Positions 24,872 through 33,459 of a stretch of 38,009 bases of DNA are shown piece after piece (the stretch's first letter is position 1; each line of letters starts with the position of its first letter). Made by a program: the position numbers and the translations under genes. The DNA comes from UA16 sp042095135 (GTDB taxonomy: Bacteria; Bacteroidota; Bacteroidia; Flavobacteriales_D; Sanyastnellaceae), in the NCBI GenBank assembly GCA_042095135.1, contig JBELBV010000019.1, forward strand, positions 1 to 38,009, in the 5' to 3' direction. Under the pieces are notes generated by a model. The model worked only from the letters and a program-made list of their open reading frames with translations. It was not told the DNA's origin and did not search any database.

Positions 24872-26140
24872 TTATCGAACTTTCAGGGTAACGATGGTGA
24901 CGACGGCCAACAGGATGCCGACGATCCAGAACCGTGCGGTGATTTTGGACTCGGGAATGTTTTGCTTCTGGTAGTGGTGGTGAAGCGGCGCCATCAAGAA
25001 GATGCGCCGGCCTTCGCCCGTCTTGCGTTTGGTGTATTTGAACCACCCGACCTGCAAAACGACCGACAGATTTTCAATGAGGAAGATTCCACACAGCACA
25101 GGCAAGAGCAGCTCCTTCCGGATTGCGATGGCAAAGGCAGCGATGATGCCACCCAAAGCCAAACTGCCCGTATCACCCATGAAGACTTGCGCCGGGAAGG
25201 CGTTGTACCACAAGAAGGCAATGCACCCGCCCACAAACGCGGCGATGAACACGACCAGCTCTTCCGTACGTGGGATGTAGTGAATGTTGAGGTAATCCGC
25301 TGTTACGATGTTGGAGCCAACGTAGGCCAGCACCGCCAGGCCCAATCCGATGATGGCGCTGCTCCCCGTGGCTAAGCCGTCGATGCCGTCCGTGAGGTTC
25401 GCACCGTTGCTGACCGCCGTCACGATTAGAATGACCAATGGAATGAAAGCCAACCAGCCCCAACCGATGGCCCAGTCGCCCATCCAGGCCACCAAGCGCT
25501 CGTAATCGAAGCTGTTGTCCTTCATGAACGGTACGGTTGTTTCGGAGGACTTTTTCGCTTCCCAGATGGGGAGTCCGCTGCCGGCTTCGAACACCTCAAA
25601 AATGGTCCCATCGGTCGCCGTCATTTCGACGACTTGACCCGAGTACTGGCGGTCAGCAGGGTCCTTGATGGTCACGTCGGGATGCCACCACATGATGGAG
25701 CCCACGATGATGCCTACGCCCACTTGGCCGATGACCTTGAATCGCCCCGCGAGTCCTTCCTTGTTCTTCTTGAAGACCTTGATGTAGTCGTCGATGAAAC
25801 CGATGGCGCCGAGCCACACCGTGACGAGAAGCATCATCTGTGTGTATATGTTGGACAGGTCGGCAAAGAGCAAGGTGGGAATCAGGATGGCCGCGATGAT
25901 GATGAGGCCGCCCATCGTCGGGGTGCCCTGTTTGTTCATCTGGCCTTCCAAACCCAAGTCGCGTACGATTTCACCCACCTGCTTGAGTTGCAGCCATTCG
26001 ATGATGCGCTTACCGAAGAGGATGCCAATGACCAGCGATGTGATCAGGCTCATGCCCGCGCGGAACGAGATGTACTGGAACAAGCCTGCGCCGGGCACGT
26101 CCATCACGGAATCAAGGTAGGTGAAGAGGTGGTACAGCAT
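24872..26140 (-). CDS. mraY: Phospho-MurNAc-pentapeptide transferase MraY
   Basis: Polytopic inner-membrane enzyme forming lipid I from UDP-MurNAc-pentapeptide and undecaprenyl phosphate. 422 residues, about 60 longer than E. coli MraY. Motifs are GTPTMGG, the Mg-binding region IGFIDDYIKVF, NLTDGIDGLATG and the C-terminal APLHHHYQK histidine loop. The extra length is a hydrophilic insert of roughly 70 residues between two membrane helices, beginning around WHPDVTIKDPADRQYSG; enlarged MraY loops are known in Bacteroidota. The start codon shares one base with the murE stop (TGATG). Confidence 0.97.
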   Translation of the reverse strand: MLYHLFTYLDSVMDVPGAGLFQYISFRAGMSLITSLVIGILFGKRIIEWLQLKQVGEIVRDLGLEGQMNKQGTPTMGGLIIIAAILIPTLLFADLSNIYTQMMLLVTVWLGAIGFIDDYIKVFKKNKEGLAGRFKVIGQVGVGIIVGSIMWWHPDVTIKDPADRQYSGQVVEMTATDGTIFEVFEAGSGLPIWEAKKSSETTVPFMKDNSFDYERLVAWMGDWAIGWGWLAFIPLVILIVTAVSNGANLTDGIDGLATGSSAIIGLGLAVLAYVGSNIVTADYLNIHYIPRTEELVVFIAAFVGGCIAFLWYNAFPAQVFMGDTGSLALGGIIAAFAIAIRKELLLPVLCGIFLIENLSVVLQVGWFKYTKRKTGEGRRIFLMAPLHHHYQKQNIPESKITARFWIVGILLAVVTIVTLKVR

Positions 26141-27597
26141 CAGGCAGGGTTAAAAGCGTTCAGGAGTTCTTCGCGGTCATCGAAATCGTGGCGGATACCT
26201 TTGATCTCTTGGTAGGTCTCGTGGCCCTTGCCGGCCACCAACACGATGTCGCCTTCGCTGGCGAGTTGGGCGGCCATGCGGATGGCTTCCCGACGGTTGG
26301 TAATGGCGATGCATTTTTTTGCATCAATGGGATCGAGGCCTGCGCGCATGTCATCGATGATGGCATCGGGCTCTTCATCTCGGGGGTTGTCCGAGGTTAG
26401 GAATACCCGGTCGCTCCATTTCGCTGCCACACGCGCCATGACGGGCCGCTTGGTTGTATCGCGGTTGCCGCCGCAGCCCACCACCGTGATGACTTGGGTG
26501 CTACCTGCTCGGAAGGTGTCGATGGTCTTAAGGACGTTGTCCAAGGCATCGGGCGTGTGGGCGTAATCCACAATGGCGGTAATGCCCTCGGGAGCTTGCA
26601 CGCGCTCGAAACGGCCGGCAGGCGCCTTGAGGAGCGACAGGTGGGTGAGCACCTCGAGTTCGTCCATGCCCAATTCCGCCGCGACCGCATACACCGCCAA
26701 CAGGTTGTAGGCATTGAAATCACCGATCAACTGACTGTAGAGGTCGTGGCCATTCAGATGCAATTGCAGGCCTTCGAGGGTGTTCTCCACCACGCGCCCG
26801 CGGTAATCGGCCATGGAGGTCAAGGCGTAATCTTTGACGCGCCCTTTGCAATCCAGTACCATGTCGGGACCGTGGGAATCGTCCTGATTGTAAAGGGCAA
26901 AGGCGTCTGTACCGACCAAGTCAAAGAGGCCTTTCTTGGCTTGGATGTAGCCATTGAAGTCCCCGTGGTAATCGAGGTGGTCGTGCGTGATGTTGGTGAA
27001 AACAGCTCCAGCCAACTTGGTGCCTGCGAGGCGGTGCTGGTGGATGCTGTGGGAGCTTGCCTCCATGAACACGTACTTGCAACCCGCATCCGCCATGCGA
27101 CGGAACAGTTGCTGCATCTGCAGGGCGTCGGGCGTGGTGTGGCTGGCCGGTATGACTTGATCGAGCACGCGGTTTTCAACCGTTGACAGCATGCCCGCGC
27201 GGCGGTCAATGGATCGGAACAAGCGGTGGAGCAAGCTGACTGTAGTGGTTTTCCCATTGGTTCCTGTGACCGCGACTACCTTCATTGAGGCACTGGGGTC
27301 ATCGTAAAATTTCGAAGCGATGTTGCCGAGGGCGATAGCAGCATCCAATACGCGGACGTAGGTCACGTGGTCTACGCGTTGTTCAGGCAACTGCTCGCAT
27401 ACGACGGCGGTTGCGCCTTTCTCGATCGCTTGTTCGATGTAATCGTGGCCGTCCACATAAACGCCGGGGATGGCGACAAACAAACTGAAGGCCTTCACTT
27501 TTCGGCTGTCGAACGCCAAGTCCTCAATGGCCACGTGGGTGTTACCCAAGATGTCTTGGATGCGCGTGCCGTAGAGGATTTCTTTCAGGAGCTTCAT
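26140..27597 (-). CDS. murE: UDP-MurNAc-tripeptide synthetase MurE, probably meso-diaminopimelate specific
   Basis: Adds the third stem-peptide residue to UDP-MurNAc-L-Ala-D-Glu. 485 residues from ATG 27597 (MKLLKEILYG); the frame stays open upstream to 27804, but that extension lies inside ftsI and has no Mur character. The central domain has P-loop VTGTNGKTTTVSLLH, and the C-terminal domain has DNPRDEEP. DNPR is the known signature for meso-diaminopimelate rather than lysine, so the wall is predicted to be mDAP type. It begins 4 bases after the ftsI stop. Confidence 0.96.
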   Translation of the reverse strand: MKLLKEILYGTRIQDILGNTHVAIEDLAFDSRKVKAFSLFVAIPGVYVDGHDYIEQAIEKGATAVVCEQLPEQRVDHVTYVRVLDAAIALGNIASKFYDDPSASMKVVAVTGTNGKTTTVSLLHRLFRSIDRRAGMLSTVENRVLDQVIPASHTTPDALQMQQLFRRMADAGCKYVFMEASSHSIHQHRLAGTKLAGAVFTNITHDHLDYHGDFNGYIQAKKGLFDLVGTDAFALYNQDDSHGPDMVLDCKGRVKDYALTSMADYRGRVVENTLEGLQLHLNGHDLYSQLIGDFNAYNLLAVYAVAAELGMDELEVLTHLSLLKAPAGRFERVQAPEGITAIVDYAHTPDALDNVLKTIDTFRAGSTQVITVVGCGGNRDTTKRPVMARVAAKWSDRVFLTSDNPRDEEPDAIIDDMRAGLDPIDAKKCIAITNRREAIRMAAQLASEGDIVLVAGKGHETYQEIKGIRHDFDDREELLNAFNPA

Positions 27598-27601
27598 GCG
27601 T

Positions 27602-29728
27602 TCAAGACAATTCGATGGTGATGGATGAGGTGCGGTTGATGGCGGATCCCGGCGCCAGGCTTTGCCGGCGAACGGTGCCCGATCCTTTGGTCTGCACCTG
27701 AAGTCCGGCGTTTTCGAGCAAGTAGAGCGCATCGCGCAATCCCATGCCCCGCACGTCCGGTACGTGCGACGGTTGAATGGCGCGTGGGGTGAGGGCGGCA
27801 GCACTGTCTCCGGTCGTGACGGTCACCCAGTCGCTAGAGTTGTCTCCGGTGTAGGGTAGGCCTAAAGCGGTGTAAAGGCTGATCAATTCTTCTCGGGCTC
27901 CATCTTTCGCACCCGGCAAGCGGTGCGCTTCGGTCAACAGGCCCTGGCTGCTTTCGTGGAACGTGGGGTCGGTGGCGTAGACCTTGTTGGCCAATTCACG
28001 GAACACCGGACCAGCGATGCTTGAACCGTAATACACGCCGCTGCGGGTATCGGCAATCACGACAATGCAGGAGTAGCGAGGAGCTTCAGCGGGGAAATAG
28101 CCTGCGAACGAAGCGCGGTAGCGCCCTTCGTAGCCGTTGGGCCCTGCAATGCGCGCCGTGCCCGTCTTGCCGGCCACGGTGTACGGGCTCTTGGCAAAAA
28201 TGAACTGGGCGGTTCCTTGGCCCTCCGGATCGGCCACGCGCTGCATCATCCGCTGGCAAGCTTCTAGGGTGGTGGCCGAACAAATGCGCTGCTTCATTAC
28301 TTCGGGTTCGATGGTGCGAACGACCGTGCCGTTCGATTCCAACCGCTCGACAAGCTGGGGACGCATGAGCGTGCCGCCGTTGGCAATGGCATTGTAGAGA
28401 CTCAAGGTTTGCAATGGGGTCTGTGTGACCTCGTAGCCGATGGACATTTGCGTCAAGGAAAGCCCCGACCACCGGCCGCTGCCCACCTCCGTGTACACCT
28501 GCGGCTGCGACTCACCGGCGAGGCGAATGCCAGTGCGTTCATGCACGCCCAACCGCTGCAAGCCGTCCAAGAAGGCCTGTGGGTCCTCCCCAAAGGCGCC
28601 TTTCAACGTGAGGGCCGTTCCTACGTTTGAACTGACTTCGAAGATCTCCTCGGTGTTCAGGGTGCCGTGCCCGCCTTGGTCGGCGTTGGAATCTGACATG
28701 CGTTTGCCGTAGAACGACACAACGCCATTGCCGGTGTCGATTTCATCGTCGGGTTTGACCCCGCCACTTTCCATGGCGGTGAGCAAGGACGCCAATTTGA
28801 ACGTGGATCCGGGTTCCACGGCGGTGCCGATGGCGTGGTTGAATGACTCCTGGTACACCGATGGAGTGTCGCCTGTGCCTTCTTGGGTCCGGGTCAAGTT
28901 GGCCATGGCGCGGATCTTGCCTGTCGCAACCTCCATCAGAATGACTGTACCCCATGCGGCGTCGTGCGCTTGCAGCTGCCGACGGAGGGCATTGCTCGCG
29001 ACGTCCTGCAAGTGCATGTCGATGCTGCTAATGATGTCGTATCCGGCCACGGGCTCGACGATGTAATCATCCGAGACGGGCATCCATTGTCCTCCGGCGA
29101 CGCGGCGTTGCAACTGGCGACCCGTCACGCCAGCGAGTTCTTCGTTCCAGCTGGCCTCCAGGCCGACCCGGCTTTCGTCGCGGTCGATGCCGATGGTTCG
29201 GCCGGCCAAGTCGCCGAACGGTTTGCGGCGCTGCTCGATGCGCGCAAATGTGAAGCCGCTTTTGAACCGGCCACGTTGGATGAAGGGCAGTTCGACCAGT
29301 TGCTTTTGCTTGATGTACGAAACGCGCCGTGCAACCAAGGTGTTTCGGCGGCCCATGTTGCGCCCGTTGCGCAAAATTTCTCGGTAATCAGAGGAGCTTT
29401 TGTCCCCCAGAATCTCGCTCAACCCTGCGCACAGGTCGTCGAGTTCGCGGTCGAAGGTATCCCAATTGATGGCTTCGCTTTTGCTGTCCCAGCGCACCTC
29501 AAAGACGGGCACCGACGTCGCCAAGACGCTGCCGTTGGCCGCGTATATCTGCCCGCGCGCCGGAGCGATGGATTGGACGCTCGACTCAAAGCGTTCGCCC
29601 ACGGCGTTCCATTGTTCGTGTTCAGCGCCTTGGATCCACAGGATGCGGCCAAAAATGGCCAGTCCCAGGACGACGAACAGTCCGAAAGAAAGCCAGGTGC
29701 GGTTGTTGAATTCCCGTTGGTTCTTCAT
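27602..29728 (-). CDS. ftsI: Septal penicillin-binding protein FtsI (PBP3) with C-terminal PASTA domain
   Basis: Class B penicillin-binding protein, the transpeptidase partner of FtsW. 708 residues: short cytoplasmic N terminus, membrane helix about 12-32, PBP dimerisation domain about 50-205, transpeptidase domain about 230-580 with SxxK (S308-K311 in GSTFKL), SxN (S366-N368 in SSNVG) and KTG (521-523), and one PASTA domain at about 655-708 (HVPDVRGMGLRDALYLLENAG). All active-site motifs are intact. One C-terminal PASTA domain is usual for Bacteroidota FtsI. The ATG overlaps the ftsL stop (ATGA). Confidence 0.97.
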   Translation of the reverse strand: MKNQREFNNRTWLSFGLFVVLGLAIFGRILWIQGAEHEQWNAVGERFESSVQSIAPARGQIYAANGSVLATSVPVFEVRWDSKSEAINWDTFDRELDDLCAGLSEILGDKSSSDYREILRNGRNMGRRNTLVARRVSYIKQKQLVELPFIQRGRFKSGFTFARIEQRRKPFGDLAGRTIGIDRDESRVGLEASWNEELAGVTGRQLQRRVAGGQWMPVSDDYIVEPVAGYDIISSIDMHLQDVASNALRRQLQAHDAAWGTVILMEVATGKIRAMANLTRTQEGTGDTPSVYQESFNHAIGTAVEPGSTFKLASLLTAMESGGVKPDDEIDTGNGVVSFYGKRMSDSNADQGGHGTLNTEEIFEVSSNVGTALTLKGAFGEDPQAFLDGLQRLGVHERTGIRLAGESQPQVYTEVGSGRWSGLSLTQMSIGYEVTQTPLQTLSLYNAIANGGTLMRPQLVERLESNGTVVRTIEPEVMKQRICSATTLEACQRMMQRVADPEGQGTAQFIFAKSPYTVAGKTGTARIAGPNGYEGRYRASFAGYFPAEAPRYSCIVVIADTRSGVYYGSSIAGPVFRELANKVYATDPTFHESSQGLLTEAHRLPGAKDGAREELISLYTALGLPYTGDNSSDWVTVTTGDSAAALTPRAIQPSHVPDVRGMGLRDALYLLENAGLQVQTKGSGTVRRQSLAPGSAINRTSSITIELS

Positions 29729-30354
29729 GGCTCAACGGATTGGTATTCCAGTAGGAACGGGGGTTCGACATTCTGGCGCAGGCCCAATTCGGCGATATTC
29801 TGTTCGACTGTGCTCTGCTGGAGCTGGGTCTCGAATTCGGCCTTGAGGGTCTTGTACTCGGCGCTGAGTTCTTCGAGTTGGCGTTTGGTTTTCAGCTTTT
29901 CGCGTTCCAACCGCTCGAACTGGTAGCCCATGGCGATGTACGCGATGAACAGGACGCTCACGAAGATGAGGTATGGGATGTGGCGGGTGACTCCCTCGCG
30001 GGTCAGGAACTCGCCGCTCAGGATGTCCCGAACAATGGGGCCGATCGAATTCTGCGTACGGCGTGCAGCACGCTCTTGTGGGCTGCGTTGCTTTCGGCGT
30101 TTGAACCAGCGGGTGCGTGATGGGCTTGCGCCGGTGGTAGCTGAGTCGTCCTCGGTCAGGATGCGGTTGCGCGGCTTGGCGGCCTTGGCAGTGTGCTGGG
30201 CTTTTTTGCGGGAAGCGGCTTTGGCCTGCTGTTCTGCCAGCTTGCGCTTTCGCTCATCGTGGGCCGCGATTTCAGCAGCCGTCAGCACGCGGTTGCGCGG
30301 TCCGGCTTTCGGCTTGGTCTTTGGTTTGCGAAGGAAGGAGAAGAGCTTCTTCAT
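29725..30354 (-). CDS. ftsL: FtsL-like divisome protein with long basic N-terminal extension
   Basis: Bitopic protein in the FtsL position between rsmH and ftsI. 209 residues from ATG 30354, whose ATGA overlaps the rsmH stop; a longer frame to 30495 would lie inside rsmH. The C-terminal half is FtsL-like: a membrane helix (IPYLIFVSVLFIAYIAMGY) followed by a coiled coil (ERLEREKLKTKRQLEELSAE). The roughly 125 cytoplasmic residues before the helix are very rich in Lys, Arg and Ala and contain a repeated PRNR[VI]LT motif (GPRNRVLTAAE and KPRNRILTEDD). Family members elsewhere are usually near 100-120 residues, so the extension is unusual. It may bind DNA, RNA or acidic divisome partners, but this is a guess. 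Confidence 0.85.
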   Translation of the reverse strand: MKKLFSFLRKPKTKPKAGPRNRVLTAAEIAAHDERKRKLAEQQAKAASRKKAQHTAKAAKPRNRILTEDDSATTGASPSRTRWFKRRKQRSPQERAARRTQNSIGPIVRDILSGEFLTREGVTRHIPYLIFVSVLFIAYIAMGYQFERLEREKLKTKRQLEELSAEYKTLKAEFETQLQQSTVEQNIAELGLRQNVEPPFLLEYQSVEP

Positions 30355-31301
30355 GCAGCCAAGGAATTGATCTCGTCCAAGGACAATGCGGTTCGGGTGG
30401 CCACGCGCAGTCGAGCGCTGCGCGATCGGGGGTTGCGGGCCTGTTCTTCTTCGTCGGCGACGATAGCTTTGCGGTTGAGCGGGGCAAATGGGCACAGGGC
30501 GGCGCCCTTGAGGTCGCGTTTGATGTCGTCCTCGAAGTTGCCAGATCGCATGAAGTGCTTCACCAGCCGGTCTTCCAAACTGTGGTAGGAAATGATCGTC
30601 AGCCGACCGCCTTCCTTCATCAAGTGGATGGTGGATTCAAGCAGTGCCTTGAGGGCCCCCAGTTCGTCGTTGACTTCGATGCGAAACGCTTGAAAAACCT
30701 GAGCATGAAACTGGTTCTCCTTGCCTTTGGGGGCTAAGTGCTTGGTGGCTTCCATTAAATCGCCTGTCCGGGCAATGCGCTGGTCTTCACGGGCCCGTGC
30801 AATGGCATGGGCAACCTTGTCGGGCCGCTTCAGTTCGCCGTACAAGCGGAACATCCGCGTCAAGTCTTCAACGGTGTAGCTCGATGCGATGTCGGCAGCG
30901 GACAACCCGTCCCGCTGGTTCATCCGCATGTCCAAAGGCGCATCGAACCGAGTGGAGAATCCGCGCGCACCCTCGTCGAATTGGTGGGAGGAAACGCCCA
31001 GGTCCGCCAACAAACCGTCGATGCGACGGACGCCGTTCAGGCGGAGGAAATTGCGTGCATGCCGGAAGTTTTCGGGAATGAGCGTAAACCGCTCATCTGG
31101 CAACGCGTTGGCATGCGCGTCAGCGTCTTGATCGAATCCGTACAACCGGCCGTTCATGTCCAGCGCATCGAGGATGAGGCGGGAATGTCCGCCACCGCCG
31201 AATGTAGCGTCCACGTAGATTCCGCTTGGAAGCAGAGGGGCACCAATCCCTGCGATGCTAGCGTCGGCCAAAACAGGAACGTGGTAGGTGCCGGGATTCA
31301 T
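30351..31301 (-). CDS. rsmH: 16S rRNA (cytosine1402-N4)-methyltransferase RsmH (MraW)
   Basis: SAM-dependent methyltransferase modifying C1402 in the decoding centre of 16S rRNA. 316 residues, normal length. Motifs are HVPVLADASI at the N terminus, the SAM-binding YVDATFGGGGHSRLIL, LADLGVSSHQFDEGARGFS, and the C-terminal IISYHSLEDRLVKHFM. Second gene of the dcw operon, 3 bases after mraZ. Confidence 0.97.
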   Translation of the reverse strand: MNPGTYHVPVLADASIAGIGAPLLPSGIYVDATFGGGGHSRLILDALDMNGRLYGFDQDADAHANALPDERFTLIPENFRHARNFLRLNGVRRIDGLLADLGVSSHQFDEGARGFSTRFDAPLDMRMNQRDGLSAADIASSYTVEDLTRMFRLYGELKRPDKVAHAIARAREDQRIARTGDLMEATKHLAPKGKENQFHAQVFQAFRIEVNDELGALKALLESTIHLMKEGGRLTIISYHSLEDRLVKHFMRSGNFEDDIKRDLKGAALCPFAPLNRKAIVADEEEQARNPRSRSARLRVATRTALSLDEINSLAA

Positions 31302-31304
31302 GGA

Positions 31305-31790
31305 TTAATTCTCGTTGTTGGGTTCGAGGTCTTGGCGGACCTCTTCGGCGAGGGTGCCGAAATCAAAATCTTCGGCGTCATCGAGGACGCTCTTGTCGTA
31401 GCGGGCCTTGCTCCAGAGTTCAATCTTCTCGCCGAGGCCGGACACGATGATCTCGTTGTCGGCAGGCAATTGAATGCCGGCGTGCTCGAGCAGCAGGGCG
31501 GGAATGTTGATGCGGCCGGATCCGTCGAGTTCGACGTGGGTGGCTCCCTTCATGAATTTGCGCTGGAACAGCTGGTGCTTTCGGTTGTACCGGCTTAGAC
31601 GGGACATCTCGCGGTTCACTTTGTCCCATTCGGGCTGCGGGTAAACCACTAAGCACCCTTCAAAAATGTCGCGGTTGATGACCAGCCCATTGTGCAGCAC
31701 AGTTTCCAGCTGCTTTCGCAATCGCGCAGGGAACATCAGGCGCCCTTTGGCGTCGATTTTACACGTGTATTCTCCGAGCAGATTGAGCAT
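31305..31790 (-). CDS. mraZ: Transcriptional regulator MraZ
   Basis: DNA-binding repressor of its own dcw operon, formed of two AbrB/SpoVT-type half barrels. 161 residues from ATG 31790 (MLNLLGEYTCKIDAKGRL); the frame is open to 31838, but that would run through the operator. First repeat about residues 5-50 (DAKGRLMFPARLR), second about 81-124 (LDGSGRINIPALLLEHAG). The acidic C terminus (DDAEDFDFGTLAEE) is slightly longer than in E. coli. It heads the operon and has an operator ladder directly upstream. Confidence 0.96.
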   Translation of the reverse strand: MLNLLGEYTCKIDAKGRLMFPARLRKQLETVLHNGLVINRDIFEGCLVVYPQPEWDKVNREMSRLSRYNRKHQLFQRKFMKGATHVELDGSGRINIPALLLEHAGIQLPADNEIIVSGLGEKIELWSKARYDKSVLDDAEDFDFGTLAEEVRQDLEPNNEN

Positions 31791-31813
31791 GATCGTTTGG
31801 AAAATCAAAAATA

Positions 31814-31857
31814 CCCAAGATTTCCCACTTTCTCCCACGATATGACACTTTCTCCCA
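31814..31857 (-). promoter_or_regulatory. MraZ operator: TGGG boxes at 10-bp spacing
   Basis: On the minus strand TGGG occurs at 31814-31817, 31824-31827, 31834-31837 and 31854-31857, all in 10-bp register; the register position at 31844-31847 holds the degenerate TGTC. MraZ is known to bind TGGG-type direct repeats separated by five bases in front of mraZ, so this is very likely the autoregulatory site. It lies 24 bases upstream of the mraZ start. Confidence 0.85.
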
Positions 31858-31870
31858 CTTTGTGGAAAAG

Positions 31871-31899
31871 TTTTAAAGACGGAAGTAGGGATAAGTCAA
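31871..31899 (-). promoter_or_regulatory. Possible mraZ/dcw promoter
   Basis: On the minus strand TTGACT (31894-31899) and TTAAAA (31871-31876) are separated by 17 bases, a sigma-70-like arrangement that would place transcription initiation just before the MraZ boxes. The Bacteroidota -7 consensus TAnnTTTG is not matched, so the call is tentative. Confidence 0.35.
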
Positions 31900-32017
31900 T
31901 TGGGCCGGGGATTTGCCGGATTTTGGCTTTGACGGCGGGTTTTCGCTATCAACACGTTTTCAACAGTTCTTGTGAACAGCGTGCAGGGGCTTGTAGGCGA
32001 ATGCGCTCGGTTTGTTC

Positions 32018-32026
32018 GACCTTTGC
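32018..32026 (+). promoter_or_regulatory. Possible -7 element before the alpha/beta hydrolase gene
   Basis: GACCTTTGC differs from the preferred TAnnTTTG-C form at one position and ends 16 bases before ATG 32043. No clear -33 is seen. The 252-base divergent region between mraZ and this gene otherwise shows only the MraZ boxes and the tentative dcw promoter. Confidence 0.28.
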
Positions 32027-32042
32027 CTCCTAATTGGAACCC

Positions 32043-32819
32043 ATGGATCAACCTGCCATCATTGAACGCGGCCCGTACAAGTATGTAGAGGCCGGCGAGG
32101 GCGAGCCCCTCATTGTGCTCCACGGTCTGTTCGGCGCCTTGAGCAATTTCAAGGACGTCTTCAACCATTTTTCGGGTCGCTTCCGGGTGATCATCCCCAT
32201 GCTACCTATCTATGAATTGCCCATGCGGAAGACGAGCGCCAAAAGCTTGTCGGAGCACATCGAAGGGTTTGTGGCGGAAATGGGACTTGACAAAGTCCAC
32301 CTATTGGGGAACAGCCTCGGCGGTCACGTGGGGTTGATTTTTACCAAAAACAACCTCGAGAAGGTGGCGTCATTGAGCTTGACTGCCAGCAGTGGATTGT
32401 ACGAGAACGCCTTCGGCAACAGCTTTCCGCGTAGGGAAGACAAGTCGTTCATCCGCGACAAAGTGGCCGTGACCTTTTACGACCCCAAACACGCGACGGA
32501 GGAGCTAGTGGACGAATGTTTCGAAGCCGTCAACAGCCGAGAGAAGGTGCTCCGGATCCTGGCCATTGCCAAGAGTGCCATCCGCCACAACATGGCGAAA
32601 GACTTACCAGCGATGACCGCGCCGGTGTGCCTTATTTGGGGTAAAAACGACATCATCACTCCGCCCGAAGTGGCCGAGGAGTTCAAGGCGGGCTTCCCCG
32701 ACAGCGACCTGTTCTGGATCGACGAATGCGGACATGCGCCCATGATGGAGCACCCTGAAACGTTCAACCAAATCCTCGAGGCGTGGTACGACGCGAGGGG
32801 CATCGGCAAAGCGGGCTGA
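32043..32819 (+). CDS. Alpha/beta-fold hydrolase
   Basis: Cytoplasmic alpha/beta hydrolase of 258 residues with no signal peptide. The triad is intact: nucleophile S91 in GNSLGG, acid D203 in WGKNDIITP and H231 in CGHAPMMEHP. The oxyanion-hole motif LHGLFG is at 26-31. A TTG three codons upstream (32034) could extend it slightly. The substrate is unknown; esterase or C-C hydrolase activity is equally possible. It lies 6 bases before engB and likely shares its transcript. A hydrolase-engB pair next to mraZ appears to be a recurrent arrangement in Flavobacteriia, from memory. Confidence 0.92.
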   Translation: MDQPAIIERGPYKYVEAGEGEPLIVLHGLFGALSNFKDVFNHFSGRFRVIIPMLPIYELPMRKTSAKSLSEHIEGFVAEMGLDKVHLLGNSLGGHVGLIFTKNNLEKVASLSLTASSGLYENAFGNSFPRREDKSFIRDKVAVTFYDPKHATEELVDECFEAVNSREKVLRILAIAKSAIRHNMAKDLPAMTAPVCLIWGKNDIITPPEVAEEFKAGFPDSDLFWIDECGHAPMMEHPETFNQILEAWYDARGIGKAG

Positions 32820-32825
32820 TCTGTC

Positions 32826-33455
32826 ATGGAGGTCAAAACGGCGGAGTTTCTGAAATCGAGTGCGCACCCCAAGGAGTGCCCACCTGCTGACCGTCCTGAG
32901 TACGCGTTCATCGGCCGCTCCAACGTGGGCAAGTCATCGTTGATCAACATGCTGACCAACCGAAAGGGATTGGCCAAGATTTCGGGCACGCCGGGCAAAA
33001 CGCAGCTGATCAATCATTTTATGATTGACGAAGGCCGTGAGCAAACGGGCGATGGAACCAGCTGGTACCTAGTGGATTTACCGGGGTTTGGCTACGCGAA
33101 GGTCAGTAAGAAAAGTCGGGTCAAATGGCAACGCACCAGTGAGCAATTTTTGACCGGAAGGCCCAATTTGATGTGCGTCATGATGCTGCTCGACAGCCGC
33201 CATCCTCCGCAAAAAGTCGACCTCGAATTCATGGCGTGGATGGGTGAAAATCAACTGCCCTTCGTCATGGTCTTCACCAAAGTGGACAAACTCAATCAGG
33301 CGGAGCGCACCGGATTTCTGCCGCGCTACAAGGTGGAAATGCTCAAGCAATGGCGCCGCATGCCACCTGTGTACGTCACAAGCTCTGAGAAGGGCGAAGG
33401 GCGCGAGGAATTGCTGAGGTTCATCGAGCAGACCAACGCCCTGTACGAGGCTTAA
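32826..33455 (+). CDS. engB: Ribosome biogenesis GTPase EngB (YihA/YsxC)
   Basis: Essential TRAFAC-class GTPase required for large ribosomal subunit assembly. 209 residues, usual length. G1 is GRSNVGKSS, G2 lies near GTPGKTQLIN, G3 is DLPGFGYA, G4 is TKVDK and G5 is TSSEKGEG. Start ATG 32826 gives the expected short N terminus before the G domain. It follows the hydrolase gene by 6 bases and converges with gldC, with 4 bases between stop codons. Confidence 0.97.
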   Translation: MEVKTAEFLKSSAHPKECPPADRPEYAFIGRSNVGKSSLINMLTNRKGLAKISGTPGKTQLINHFMIDEGREQTGDGTSWYLVDLPGFGYAKVSKKSRVKWQRTSEQFLTGRPNLMCVMMLLDSRHPPQKVDLEFMAWMGENQLPFVMVFTKVDKLNQAERTGFLPRYKVEMLKQWRRMPPVYVTSSEKGEGREELLRFIEQTNALYEA

Positions 33456-33459
33456 CTCC

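Noticed and set aside
24425..25375. 316-codon open frame on the + strand opposite murD and mraY
   Set aside because: Spans the junction of two real genes on the other strand, with no domain.
27598..27804. Longer N terminus for MurE
   Set aside because: These 69 codons lie within ftsI, are Arg/Pro-rich and lack similarity to MurE; ATG 27597 gives the normal start.
28883..29926. 347-codon open frame on the + strand opposite ftsI
   Set aside because: Shadow caused by the codon composition of ftsI, which has all its active-site motifs on the minus strand.
31791..31838. Longer N terminus for MraZ
   Set aside because: It would translate the TGGG operator ladder; MLNLLGEY is the canonical N terminus.
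31791..32042. Small RNA or small gene in the divergent region between mraZ and the hydrolase gene
   Set aside because: Apart from the MraZ boxes and tentative promoter elements I see no hairpin-terminated transcript or credible short open frame.
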